The notes under the pieces are model-generated. The model saw only the letters and a list, made by a program, of their open reading frames with translations. It was not told where the DNA came from and did no database searches. Shown here in pieces: positions 33,343 through 42,372 of a stretch of DNA of 64,000 bases. The DNA is from Octadecabacter dasysiphoniae (GTDB lineage: Bacteria; Pseudomonadota; Alphaproteobacteria; Rhodobacterales; Rhodobacteraceae), in contig NZ_JAKGAQ010000001.1 of assembly GCF_021532615.1 (NCBI RefSeq), positions 434,001 to 498,000 on the forward strand, in the 5' to 3' direction. The position numbers and the translations under genes were made by a program. Numbering within the stretch: the stretch's first letter is position 1; each line of letters begins with the position of its first letter.

Positions 33343-34330
33343 AGTGACCCTGACAGGAATTTCCAAAAACTACGGTGACGAGGTCGCATTGGACGACGTG
33401 ACAATGACCATTCCGGACGGTGCGTTTGTTGTTCTGCTTGGGCCGACGGGGGCGGGTAAAACCACGACGCTGCGGATGGTGTCGGGGCTGGATAAACCGG
33501 ACACAGGGGCGGTGACGATTGGCGGCCGTGATATGGCGGCCCTGACGCCGGCACAGCGCGATGTGGCGATGGTGTTTCAGCAATACTCGCTTTATCCGCA
33601 TCTTACCGTGCGCCAGAACCTTGAATTTCCTTTGAAATCCCCGATCCTGAAAACCCCGCAAGCGGAGATTGACCGCAAGGTCGGTGAGGTCGCAGAGGTT
33701 TTGCAGATCACCCACAAGCTCGACAACAAGGCGACGGCCCTGTCGGGCGGGGAAATGCAGCGCGTGTCGATTGGGCGGGCCCTCGTGCGCGAACCCTCTG
33801 TGTACCTGATGGACGAACCGCTAAGTTCGCTGGATGCCAAATTGCGGTCTGATCTGCGGATTGAATTGAAAAGCATTCAGGCGGATTCAGGGGCAACGAT
33901 GCTTTATGTGACCCATGACCAGACCGAGGCCATGACGATGGCGACGCACGTCGGCGTTTTGGACAATGGTCGGTTGGTGCAATACGGCAGCCCGCGCGAG
34001 ATTTATGAAGACCCTGTCAGCATCTATGCCGCCAGCCGCCTTGGCCAACCGCGCATCAACGTGTTGCCGTCGGATGTGTTTGGCGGCGCGCCCAGCACGG
34101 CCACCCATATCGGGTTGCGCCCCGAACAGATCATGCAAGGTGACGGCGAAGACAGCTTTGTGCAGCGCGTCGAACATCTGGGCGATCAGACCCGGCTGCA
34201 TTTGTCATTCAAATCGCACGATCTGATTACGGTGACGGACGCGCGCACGATCCTCAAAGAAGGGGACATCATCAAAATTCGCCCGGACAAACCATTCTTT
34301 TTTGACGCCTCTGGCGCTCGTATTTCGTAG
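33335..34330 (+). CDS. ABC transporter ATP-binding protein 2 (MalK/UgpC type)
   Basis: Second ATPase, 331 residues, with Walker A LLGPTGAGKTTTLRM, signature ALSGGEMQRVSIGRAL, Walker B VYLMDEPLSSLD and switch YVTHDQTEAMTMATH. The C-terminal regulatory domain is short (THIGLRPEQIMQGDGED). It follows the first ATPase with an overlap and is followed ten bases later by the kinase gene. Pairs of ATPases in one operon are known for glycerol-type ABC importers. Confidence 0.94.
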   Translation: MAEVTLTGISKNYGDEVALDDVTMTIPDGAFVVLLGPTGAGKTTTLRMVSGLDKPDTGAVTIGGRDMAALTPAQRDVAMVFQQYSLYPHLTVRQNLEFPLKSPILKTPQAEIDRKVGEVAEVLQITHKLDNKATALSGGEMQRVSIGRALVREPSVYLMDEPLSSLDAKLRSDLRIELKSIQADSGATMLYVTHDQTEAMTMATHVGVLDNGRLVQYGSPREIYEDPVSIYAASRLGQPRINVLPSDVFGGAPSTATHIGLRPEQIMQGDGEDSFVQRVEHLGDQTRLHLSFKSHDLITVTDARTILKEGDIIKIRPDKPFFFDASGARIS

Positions 34331-34340
34331 GAGAGACACC

Positions 34341-35960
34341 ATGAAACAGTTTACCAATGCCAAACAGGACATGGTGACCGAAGCGATTGATGGCACGATC
34401 GCCGCATCGGGCGGGACATTGACGCGCCTGGATGGGTACCCCCACATTCGCGTCGTCGTGCGCACCGATTGGGACAAATCCAAGGTTGCCTTGGTCTCGG
34501 GCGGCGGGTCAGGGCACGAACCGGCGCACGCGGGGTTTGTCGGCGAAGGCATGCTGACGGCGGCGGTTTGTGGTGACGTGTTTGCGTCGCCATCGGTTGA
34601 TGCGGTGCTGGCCGCGATCCTTGCGGTGACAGGACCGGCGGGCTGTTTGCTGATCGTGAAAAACTACACCGGTGATCGGTTGAACTTCGGGCTCGCAGCG
34701 GAACGCGCGCGCGCCTTTGGCCACAAAGTCAGCGTTGTCATTGTCGACGACGATATTGCCCTGCCGGATTTACCACAAGCAAGGGGTCTTGCGGGCGCAC
34801 TTTTCGTTCACAAAATTGCAGGCGCAATGGCAGCAAACGGCGCCAACCTTGAGGCATGTACGATTGCGGCGACGCGGGTAATCGCATCGACGCGCAGCAT
34901 CGGCTTGTCGCTGGATACCTGTTCTGTTCCCGGATCGTTAAAGGAAGATCGCATCCCGCCCGGGATGGCGGAACTTGGCCTTGGCATTCACGGTGAGGCG
35001 GGCGTTGAACAAGTCGCATCGGCGGGGGCCGTGGACGCAATCACGAAGATGACGGACAAACTGAGTGTCGATATGCCAAAGACGCCCCACGTCGTTTTAA
35101 TCAATAACCTTGGCGGCGCGTCCTGCCTTGAAATGGCTATCCTGACGGACAGCCTTTTGTCATCGGATTTCGGGCAATACATTCGCCTTGTTGTCGGTCC
35201 GGGTACGATGATGACCGCACTTGATATGCACGGGTTCTCGATCTCGCTTTGCGAACTGGCCGACGGGGACGAAAAGTTTCTGAAAGAAGCCGCGAATGTG
35301 CTGGCGTGGCCCGGTTGTCGGTCAATTGAAAAGCCCACGATCCTGCCGCTGCCGGATGGTCTAACACCAATTCGAGCACCTGCTTCTGCACATGCGCCAA
35401 CAAAGGCATTCTTGACGCACTGCTGTGAAGTGCTGATCGCCGCGGAAGGTGATTTGAACCTGCTTGATGCAAAATCAGGGGATGGTGATACCGGATCCAC
35501 CTTGTCTGGTGCGTCTCGTGCTTTGATTGGGGCGATGGATAAATTGCCGCTTGCAGATCATACACAGCTTTACCGTGCCATCGGGTTGGAGTTGAGCCAG
35601 ACAATGGGCGGATCTTCTGGGGTGTTGCTTGCGATCTTTTTTGCAGCAGCTGGGGATGCATCATCGTCCGGCCAGACGATGCGGGATGCCTTGATATCAG
35701 GGCTTGACCGGATGCGCCAAATTGGCGGCGCTAATCCCGGTGATCGGACCATGGTTGACGCATTGTTGCCCGCGTTGGAGGCTTTGAGCGACGGATTGCC
35801 TGCGGCTGCAACGGCCGCGCGCAAAGGGGCGGAATACACGGCCTCGTTGACGTCTGCAAAGGCGGGGCGCGCAAGTTATATCAACGCAGAGCAGCTTGAG
35901 GGGCATATCGACCCGGGAGCAGAGGCCGTTGCGCGGTTGTTTGAGCATTTGGCCAACTGA
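34341..35960 (+). CDS. Dihydroxyacetone kinase-family enzyme, DhaK-DhaL fusion
   Basis: ATP-dependent kinase of 539 residues combining a DhaK part (1-330) and a DhaL part (345-539). DhaK shows SGGGSGHEPAHAGFVG near residue 54, a VIVDDDIAL segment, and LGIHGEAG with His217, equivalent to the histidine that binds the keto substrate covalently. DhaL shows the metal/nucleotide motif DAKSGDGDTGSTLSG and TMGGSSGVLLAIFF. It phosphorylates dihydroxyacetone or a related ketose such as erythrulose. GGAGAGA precedes the ATG. With the downstream class II aldolase it would feed triose phosphate into fructose-1,6-bisphosphate. Confidence 0.92.
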   Translation: MKQFTNAKQDMVTEAIDGTIAASGGTLTRLDGYPHIRVVVRTDWDKSKVALVSGGGSGHEPAHAGFVGEGMLTAAVCGDVFASPSVDAVLAAILAVTGPAGCLLIVKNYTGDRLNFGLAAERARAFGHKVSVVIVDDDIALPDLPQARGLAGALFVHKIAGAMAANGANLEACTIAATRVIASTRSIGLSLDTCSVPGSLKEDRIPPGMAELGLGIHGEAGVEQVASAGAVDAITKMTDKLSVDMPKTPHVVLINNLGGASCLEMAILTDSLLSSDFGQYIRLVVGPGTMMTALDMHGFSISLCELADGDEKFLKEAANVLAWPGCRSIEKPTILPLPDGLTPIRAPASAHAPTKAFLTHCCEVLIAAEGDLNLLDAKSGDGDTGSTLSGASRALIGAMDKLPLADHTQLYRAIGLELSQTMGGSSGVLLAIFFAAAGDASSSGQTMRDALISGLDRMRQIGGANPGDRTMVDALLPALEALSDGLPAAATAARKGAEYTASLTSAKAGRASYINAEQLEGHIDPGAEAVARLFEHLAN

Positions 35961-35961
35961 C

Positions 35962-36436
35962 ATGCAGCCTACAACACTAAGTGCCTACCTTGCCCGCAAC
36001 GCAGGCGAGGTAGCACTCGCTGACCTGATCGAATGTATCGCGAGCGCGCGTTGGTCTATATCCAACCTCGTCAAGGCAAGTGCGCTGGACGGTCACCAAG
36101 GGGCTACGGACGAAATCAATCCACAAGGAGAGGTTCAAAAGCCGCTCGATATTTTGGCGGATGAAGCGTTTTTTCAATCTTGCAGTGCCAACAAAAACCT
36201 GTCGGCTTTGATTTCAGAAGAGGTGGAAGAAGTAACCCGGCTGCGCCCTGCGCAGGCAGGGACATTCGTTTTGGCATATGATCCGTTGGATGGGTCATCA
36301 AATGCGGCGGGGGGGCAGTGCGACGAACGGGCGTATCCGTCTTCTTGATGTTGCCGCCGCGACGCCCCACCAGCGCACATCTGTCATTCTTGGCGCGCGT
36401 GAAGAAACCGATCTGATCGGCGCGGCTTATTCCTGA
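35962..36436 (+). pseudogene. Decayed fructose-1,6-bisphosphatase (class 1), internal deletion plus frameshift
   Basis: The first 117 codons encode a recognisable class 1 FBPase N-terminus: VKASALDG, EVQKPLDILADEAFF, ISEEVEE, and the metal-site motif AYDPLDGSSN. The text then jumps to the C-terminal end of the family: GG..ATNGRIRLLDVAAATPHQR...VILGAREETDLI, which is in the other frame after a run of seven G at 36309-36315. About half of the usual 330 residues, including the catalytic core, is missing. The gene stands between the kinase and the aldolase, where an active FBPase would turn the aldolase product into fructose-6-phosphate. Confidence 0.88.
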
Positions 36437-36455
36437 TCAATTCTAGGACACCAAT

Positions 36456-37493
36456 ATGGCTCTTATTTCGCTCAAACAACTGATGGACGATGCTAGTGAG
36501 CATGGCTATGCCATCCCCGCATTCAACGTCAACAATATGGAACAGATGCTGCCGATTATGGGCGCCGCCGATGCCACAGACAGCCCTGTGATCATGCAAG
36601 CCAGTCGCGGCGCGCGGGCATTTGCTAATGACATTGTCCTGTCCCATCTCATCAAGGCTGCGATAGCTCTTTATCCTCATGTTCCTGTTTGTATGCATCA
36701 GGATCATGGCAATTCGCCCGCAACGTGTATGTCTGCAATCGCCAACGGTTTCAGTTCGGTGATGATGGATGGATCATTGTCAGAAGATGGTGCCACGCCC
36801 ACAACATTTGAGGAAAACGTGGCTGTCACCGCCAAGGTGGTTGAGATGGCCCATCTTGTCGGTGTGTCTGTTGAAGGTGAAATCGGCCATCTTGGCAGCC
36901 TTGAAACAGGGCGAGGAGAAGCCGAAGACGGCCACGGATTTGACGGCGTGCTTTCCAAGGACATGCTCCTGACCGATCCCAATGAAGCAGCACGATTTGT
37001 TGAGCTGACGAAGGTGGACGCATTGGCGGTTGCGATTGGCACGTCGCACGGGGCCTATAAATTCACGCGCAAACCGGACGGGGATATTCTTGCGATTGAT
37101 CGGCTGAAGGAAATCCATGACCTCATTCCCGATGTTCCGCTGGTGATGCACGGCGCGTCATCCGTTCCCGAGGAACTCCAGGACATTATCAACGCCCATG
37201 GTGGGGACATAAAGCCGACATGGGGTGTTCCCGTGGAAGAAATCCAGCAAGGGATCAAGTTTGGCGTGCGCAAGGTCAATGTCGATACGGATTTACGGAT
37301 GGCGATGACCGGCGCGATCCGGCAGGTGCTTACGGCGAACCCCGCCGAATTTGACCCTCGGAAATATCTTGCACCGTCTATCGCGGCCATGAGGTCGGTT
37401 TGCGAACACCGTTATGAGAGTTTTGGTGCGGCGGGGCGCGGCAGTGCAATCAAGCCACTGGGCTTACCCGAGATGGTAAAATTGTTTTACTAG
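36456..37493 (+). CDS. cbbA: Class II fructose-bisphosphate aldolase (Calvin-cycle subtype)
   Basis: Zinc-dependent aldolase of 345 residues, condensing dihydroxyacetone phosphate and glyceraldehyde-3-phosphate to fructose-1,6-bisphosphate. Visible motifs: [14 protein letters not shown], the zinc-site [37 protein letters not shown], and [13 protein letters not shown]. The length and the CbbA-like C-terminus ([10 protein letters not shown]) match the Calvin-cycle subtype. It follows the FBPase remnant by 19 bases. Together with the DhaK-DhaL kinase it suggests a route from a three-carbon intermediate up to hexose. Confidence 0.94.
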   Translation: MALISLKQLMDDASEHGYAIPAFNVNNMEQMLPIMGAADATDSPVIMQASRGARAFANDIVLSHLIKAAIALYPHVPVCMHQDHGNSPATCMSAIANGFSSVMMDGSLSEDGATPTTFEENVAVTAKVVEMAHLVGVSVEGEIGHLGSLETGRGEAEDGHGFDGVLSKDMLLTDPNEAARFVELTKVDALAVAIGTSHGAYKFTRKPDGDILAIDRLKEIHDLIPDVPLVMHGASSVPEELQDIINAHGGDIKPTWGVPVEEIQQGIKFGVRKVNVDTDLRMAMTGAIRQVLTANPAEFDPRKYLAPSIAAMRSVCEHRYESFGAAGRGSAIKPLGLPEMVKLFY

Positions 37494-37635
37494 CACCGCG
37501 TTTCGCAACTGGATGCTGTGCGCAAATGGCAAATCCCCGACAATCGCATTTCAAGCACGTTTTGTCGTGACGAGGGATGGACGTTATGCATAGAAGCATG
37601 TGAATTCATTCCAGAGTTTTAAGTCAGGACGCCGC

Positions 37636-38508
37636 ATGCCGACCCCAGATCACCGCCTGTTAAATGGCATCCCCGTTAAGACACGTATCATCGATGAGGT
37701 TCGCGATTACACGGATCGCCAAGACACCATGCCACGGCTGGTTTCGATCCTGATCGGGGATGTGCCAGAAGCAGCGGTTTATGTGCGCAACCAAGCGCGT
37801 AGTGCAAAGGCAGCCGGATTACCGTTTGAGCAAGAAAACTGGCCCGGTGATATCACGCAAGAGACGTGCAAGGCGCGTCTGTTGGAAATGAACGATGACC
37901 CGACGGTGTTGGGGATTATTCTGCAACGCCCCGTGCCGGAGCATATCAATGTGCGGTCATTGCAATCGGCAATTCACCCTCTGAAAGACGTCGAGGGCAT
38001 GAACCCCGCATCCATCGGCAATATTGTCTATTCGGACGTGGCTTTGGCGCCGTGTACAGCGGCGGCAAGTGTTGAGCTGATCAAGCAGACAGGTTTGAAC
38101 ATGGAAGGGCTTGAGGTCGTGATGATCGGGCATTCCGAAATCGTTGGTAAACCCGCAGCGATGATGTTGATGGCCGAAGGCTGCACTGTCACCGTGTGCC
38201 ACCATATGACGCGGTCTGTGCCGATGCATTCACGTCGCGCCGATGTTGTTGTCGTCGCCGTAGGCAAGGCCCATCTGGTGGGGCCGGACATGATTAAGCC
38301 TGGGGCGGCGGTCATTGATATCGGGATCAATCAGATTGAAACCGAAGATGGCCCCAAAATCGTTGGTGATGTGGATACAGACGCTGTGTTGGATGTGGCC
38401 GGTTGGATCACGCCTGTGCCGGGTGGGGTTGGGCCAGTGACGGTTGCTATTTTGATGCGCAACGCCATTGTCGCCCACCAACGCCAGATCGCGGCGGGTT
38501 GGCTTTAG
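37636..38508 (+). CDS. folD: FolD-like methylenetetrahydrofolate dehydrogenase, cyclohydrolase residues altered
   Basis: FolD-family protein of 290 residues: LNGIPVKTRI, the TPCTAAASVELI-type segment (APCTAAASVELI), the nucleotide fold VVMIGHSEIVGKPAAMML, and the C-terminal ITPVPGGVGPVTVAIL. In FolD and human MTHFD1 a Lys in YxxxK and an Asp in KDVDG are needed for cyclohydrolase chemistry. Here the motifs read Y49-VRN-Q53 and KDVEG, so Lys is Gln and Asp is Glu. It probably oxidises methylene-THF produced by Tdm and Dmm in this cluster. AGGA six bases before the ATG fixes the start; a GTG 36 bases upstream is less likely. Confidence 0.88.
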   Translation: MPTPDHRLLNGIPVKTRIIDEVRDYTDRQDTMPRLVSILIGDVPEAAVYVRNQARSAKAAGLPFEQENWPGDITQETCKARLLEMNDDPTVLGIILQRPVPEHINVRSLQSAIHPLKDVEGMNPASIGNIVYSDVALAPCTAAASVELIKQTGLNMEGLEVVMIGHSEIVGKPAAMMLMAEGCTVTVCHHMTRSVPMHSRRADVVVVAVGKAHLVGPDMIKPGAAVIDIGINQIETEDGPKIVGDVDTDAVLDVAGWITPVPGGVGPVTVAILMRNAIVAHQRQIAAGWL

Positions 38509-39350
38509 ATCGCTAGGATTCCAACGCCCATGAAGGCAATGATGCAGCCCGTCCATTGCGGCAGGGTCATCCGTTCCTTCAGGAACATCCATGCCAGTAC
38601 AATTGTCAGCAATCCGAACATGGATGACGTAACAGAGGCATATTGCGCGTCCGGCAGCGCACCTGCGGACAACACACAATAAAGCGCGACGCCATCGGCC
38701 ACCCCCATGGCAACCAAACACGGCAACGCCGGGCGGCCCGGCCAGAACGGCTGCTTGAACATCAGCAGGATTACCACCACCAGCCCCACCGCCATGAGGC
38801 GCGTGACGAGGGTTGTGGACATCTCTCCGCTGATGTCCGCCGCCGCTTGACCCAAGGCAAAGGTGCCCGCAAAGCCGCAAGCAGAGATTACGGAAAAAAG
38901 GATCGTGGGGCCAAATGACGGGGCCGCGTCTTCGCCATCATCCGACAAGGCGGCAACCAAACCGACCCCGATGACAATGGCCAGAACCGCCCCCCACTGC
39001 AAAAGACTGATCGGTGTGCCTTGCCATGTGGCAACAGCAACCGACAGGATCGGGTAACTCGCGATCAGCGGGGCGACAAGGCGCACGGGCCCACGTTTGA
39101 ACGCGTGATATAGGCCGAAGGTTGCGATCACAAAGAACACGCCCGCGCCCAGCGACAGCCAGATGGCGGTGGTGGACAGGGCATGAATATCGCCTGTGAC
39201 GCCCATAAGGCCGAGGTGAAACACAAGCCCCGTGACGAGAACCACAAAGATACATCCTGTCAGCGGTGTTTTCTGACTCAGAAACCGGACGCAGATGTCA
39301 TGGAATCCCCAGCACAGCGCGGCGATCAGCCCCAAGGCGAGGGCACTCAT
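38505..39350 (-). CDS. EamA/DMT-family membrane transporter
   Basis: Integral membrane protein of 281 residues with ten predicted helices in two EamA repeats (GLIAALCWGFHDICVRFLS; ILFSVISACGFAGTFALG). Members export small metabolites. It is convergent with the FolD gene (four-base overlap) and its start overlaps the stop of a small membrane protein gene (ATGA). DMT-type transporters often accompany methylamine gene sets, but the substrate here is unknown. Confidence 0.88.
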   Translation of the reverse strand: MSALALGLIAALCWGFHDICVRFLSQKTPLTGCIFVVLVTGLVFHLGLMGVTGDIHALSTTAIWLSLGAGVFFVIATFGLYHAFKRGPVRLVAPLIASYPILSVAVATWQGTPISLLQWGAVLAIVIGVGLVAALSDDGEDAAPSFGPTILFSVISACGFAGTFALGQAAADISGEMSTTLVTRLMAVGLVVVILLMFKQPFWPGRPALPCLVAMGVADGVALYCVLSAGALPDAQYASVTSSMFGLLTIVLAWMFLKERMTLPQWTGCIIAFMGVGILAI

Positions 39351-39511
39351 TTATCGGACCGGAAGTAGGGAATCATAAAGACGAGACAGGCGATCAGAAA
39401 GAACACCGATCCGAACATCGCCCAAAAACTGCCAATGGATGCTATAATAAAGCCAATTGCGGAAACCACAAAGAGGATCCAGCCGAGAAAAGTGATCTGA
39501 TGATTGCTCAT
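39347..39511 (-). CDS. Small membrane protein of 54 residues
   Basis: Short gene read from the minus strand, starting MSNHQITFLGWILFVVSAIG and ending MIPYFRSDK. It has two hydrophobic helices (about 8-27 and 32-48) with only a short turn between. Its TGA overlaps the ATG of the DMT transporter as ATGA, so the two are translationally coupled. I do not recognise the family. It may be a small subunit or assembly factor of the transporter. Confidence 0.72.
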   Translation of the reverse strand: MSNHQITFLGWILFVVSAIGFIIASIGSFWAMFGSVFFLIACLVFMIPYFRSDK

Positions 39512-39606
39512 GTGGTCCGATTTTGTTTGCTGGAAAACAGGGGGCGTGTATTCTCTACGTTAAATAATTATTCCGCTCATGCAACACGAGTTGGAAAGGG
39601 AACCCC

Positions 39607-41976
39607 ATGCTAGACGACTACCCTAAGGTTCAATCCGGCCCGCCGAAACCCAGTTCTGTGATCAGGCCGCAGGTATTTTCCATGCCACCGGGCACGGAAC
39701 GCTATGTCGTCGAAGGGCAGGGGGCTGTCCTAATCCCGATTGAGACGGGCGATCAGATCACCATTATCAACGACGAAGGTGGGCAGCGGTGCGAAATTGT
39801 CGTCTGCGATCCAAAGGGCCGCGTGGATGCTGGCATCATCGGGGCCGCGACCCATGGCGATGCGGGTGGGCTAAAGGCGCTATTGGATAGTGATACCCAA
39901 TCCTTGCGGGGTCTGCGCATGGGGCTCGATGCGCGTGGGATTGATGTGGCAGGTGCGCAAGCCGTGCATCTGTTTGAAACAACGACACCAGCCAAGACCG
40001 AAGCCAGCTTTACCGCGACCCGCGATGGGTCTGTCATCATCGCCGCCCCCGGTGGCGTGATGGATAGTGAAACCCAAGACACCGCAACGCCGTTGGTGGT
40101 GATGATCAAGCGCGCGGTGTTGAAAAGCCATGTGAAGTTTGAATTGCCCGATCCGCTGGCCGACCCTGTGGCCGACATTCGCGTGCATACCCAAACCGCC
40201 GAGGCGTTTTTTGTCAAAGCGGGGGATTACATCCAGATCATTGATGTGGATGGCCGTCAGTGTACGGATTTTGAATGCTTTTCTGCGCGAAAGCTCGACA
40301 AGGGCATCGAACATGCGCTGGACGTGACGACCACGCGCACCCTGATGGGCCACGCTTATCCGATGCCGGGGCTTCATGCGAAATACTACGATCAGGAAAT
40401 GGTACCGTTGGTTGAGGTCGTGCAGGACACCTGCGGGCGCCATGATGCCTTTGCGTTGGCGTGCAGTGCGAAATACTACGACGACATCGGCTATCCCGGC
40501 CACGTGAATTGTTCTGAGAACTTCAATAAGGCGCTGGGCAAATTCGGTGTCACGGGCCGCCCCGGTTGGATGGCGATCAATTTCTTTTTCAACACGTTTC
40601 TGGATGACCACGGTGTCATGTATTCTGATGAACCGTGGTCGCGCCCCGGCGATTACGTGTTGCTGCGCGCGCTGACCGACATTGTTTGCGTGTCCAGCGC
40701 CTGCCCGGATGACACGACAGCCGCCAACGGCTGGAACCCCACCGATATTCACGTCCGCACCTACAGCGGCAAAGAAACCTTTCAGCGGGCCATAGCGATC
40801 CGCACGACCCCAGATTCGGAGCCGAAAATGACCAAGCAAACCGGTTTCCACGACAGCTTTGCCAAGCACACGCGGAATTTCATTGAATACAAAGGCTATT
40901 GGCTGGCGAATGGTTTTGCCGAAGTTGGACCGATCGAGGAATACCATGCCTGCCGCGAAAAGGCGGTCATTATGGATCTGTCGCCCCTGCGCAAATTCGA
41001 AATTACGGGGCCGGACGCAGAGGCGCTGTGCCAATACGCCTTTACCCGGAATATAAAGACACTGGCGATCGGCGGCGTGGTCTACACGGCCATGTGTTAC
41101 GAACACGGCGGGATGATTGATGACGGCACGGTGTTTCGTCTGGGTAAGGACAACTTCCGCTGGATCGGCGGGGATGACTACGGCGGGGAATGGCTGCGTG
41201 AACTGGCCGAAAAGCATGGGCTAAAGGCGCTCGTGCGATCCTCTACGGATCAGTTGCACAATGTCGCAGTGCAAGGGCCGGAGTCCCGCGATCTGCTGCG
41301 CAAAATCACATGGACCGCGCCGCATAATCCCGAATTTGATCAACTGGGCTGGTTTCGTTTCACACCTGCACGTTTGCACAACGAGAGCGGCACGCCGTTC
41401 GTGTTGTCGCGCACGGGCTATACCGGAGAGCTTGGCTATGAAGTCATGTGCCATCCAAAAGACTGCGCCGAGATTTTTGATGCGATCTGGGACGCGGGCC
41501 AAGACCACGGGCTAAAACCCATGGGGCTTGAGGCGCTGGATATGGTGCGTATTGAGGCGGGTTTGATCTTTGCTGGTTATGATTTTTCAGACCAAACGGA
41601 CCCGTTTGAGGCAGGTATCGGGTTCACCTGCCCGCTGAAATCCAAAACGGATGATTTTGTAGGGCGCGATGCGCTGATCCGGCGCAAGGAACACCCGATG
41701 AAAAAGCTCGTGGGGCTTGAGATCGACAGCAATGTCGATGTTGGCCACGGCGACTGCATCCACATCGGCCGCGCGCAAATTGGCGAAATCACGTCAGCGA
41801 TGCGCTCTCCGCTGCTCAAGAAACACATTGCCTTGGCGCGGATCGATGTGGCCCACGCAGAGCCGGGAACCGAGGTTGAGATTGGCAAGTTGGATGGCCA
41901 TCAGATGCGTCTGCCTGCGCGGATCGCCGAGACGCTCGCGGCATATGATCCGACGAAAGAAAAGCCACGCTCATGA
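39607..41976 (+). CDS. tdm: Trimethylamine N-oxide demethylase (DUF1989 + GcvT)
   Basis: Enzyme of 789 residues splitting TMAO into dimethylamine and formaldehyde, the latter caught by tetrahydrofolate. The N-terminal DUF1989 part has CTDFECFSARKLD and three cysteines at 286, 302 and 366. Their 16- and 64-residue spacing equals that recalled for the zinc ligands of Methylocella Tdm (Cys263/279/343), and Asp221 matches its Asp198. The C-terminal GcvT-like part begins near residue 410 (FHDSFAKHTRNFIEYKGYWLANGF) and holds FVLSRTGYTGELGYEVMC and GLEALDMVRIEAG. It faces the Tmm gene across two small secreted-protein genes. Confidence 0.94.
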   Translation: MLDDYPKVQSGPPKPSSVIRPQVFSMPPGTERYVVEGQGAVLIPIETGDQITIINDEGGQRCEIVVCDPKGRVDAGIIGAATHGDAGGLKALLDSDTQSLRGLRMGLDARGIDVAGAQAVHLFETTTPAKTEASFTATRDGSVIIAAPGGVMDSETQDTATPLVVMIKRAVLKSHVKFELPDPLADPVADIRVHTQTAEAFFVKAGDYIQIIDVDGRQCTDFECFSARKLDKGIEHALDVTTTRTLMGHAYPMPGLHAKYYDQEMVPLVEVVQDTCGRHDAFALACSAKYYDDIGYPGHVNCSENFNKALGKFGVTGRPGWMAINFFFNTFLDDHGVMYSDEPWSRPGDYVLLRALTDIVCVSSACPDDTTAANGWNPTDIHVRTYSGKETFQRAIAIRTTPDSEPKMTKQTGFHDSFAKHTRNFIEYKGYWLANGFAEVGPIEEYHACREKAVIMDLSPLRKFEITGPDAEALCQYAFTRNIKTLAIGGVVYTAMCYEHGGMIDDGTVFRLGKDNFRWIGGDDYGGEWLRELAEKHGLKALVRSSTDQLHNVAVQGPESRDLLRKITWTAPHNPEFDQLGWFRFTPARLHNESGTPFVLSRTGYTGELGYEVMCHPKDCAEIFDAIWDAGQDHGLKPMGLEALDMVRIEAGLIFAGYDFSDQTDPFEAGIGFTCPLKSKTDDFVGRDALIRRKEHPMKKLVGLEIDSNVDVGHGDCIHIGRAQIGEITSAMRSPLLKKHIALARIDVAHAEPGTEVEIGKLDGHQMRLPARIAETLAAYDPTKEKPRS

Positions 41977-42344
41977 TGCGGTGTGTTCTGCCTTTGGTGT
42001 TCATGGCAGCCAGTGTTCAGGCGCAGTCGGTCAAACTGGCGGCGGACGAGATTGAGATCCTGCTGTCTGGCAACACCGCGATCGGCGTTTGGGACGACGT
42101 GCCGTACCGCCAGTATTTCGGGGACGACGGCGTGACCATCTTTGCCCAAGACGGGACGCGATCGGCCCGCGGTGAATGGCGCGTGGATATGGATGCGGAT
42201 GAATACCAAAGCATCTGGGCCGGCGATGGGAACTGGGAAGGCTGGTTCGTCATGGAATATGCGGGCGACTGGTTTTGGGTCAGCAAGACAACGCCACCCT
42301 CGCCGTTTTCTATGTTAGACGGGGAACAGCTGGTCGCGGACTAG
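41973..42344 (+). CDS. Small secreted protein of unknown function
   Basis: Protein of 123 residues with a short signal peptide (CVLPLVFMAASVQAQ). The mature part has many aromatic and acidic residues (VWDDVPYRQYFGDDG, EWRVDMDADEYQSIWAGDGNWEGWFVMEYAGDWFWV), suggesting a small beta-rich fold; cysteine is absent after the signal. It overlaps the tdm stop by four bases (ATGA), which couples it to TMAO demethylase. I do not recognise the family. Confidence 0.75.
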   Translation: MMRCVLPLVFMAASVQAQSVKLAADEIEILLSGNTAIGVWDDVPYRQYFGDDGVTIFAQDGTRSARGEWRVDMDADEYQSIWAGDGNWEGWFVMEYAGDWFWVSKTTPPSPFSMLDGEQLVAD

Positions 42345-42372
42345 GCATCGACAACAAAAAAGGGGCAATACG

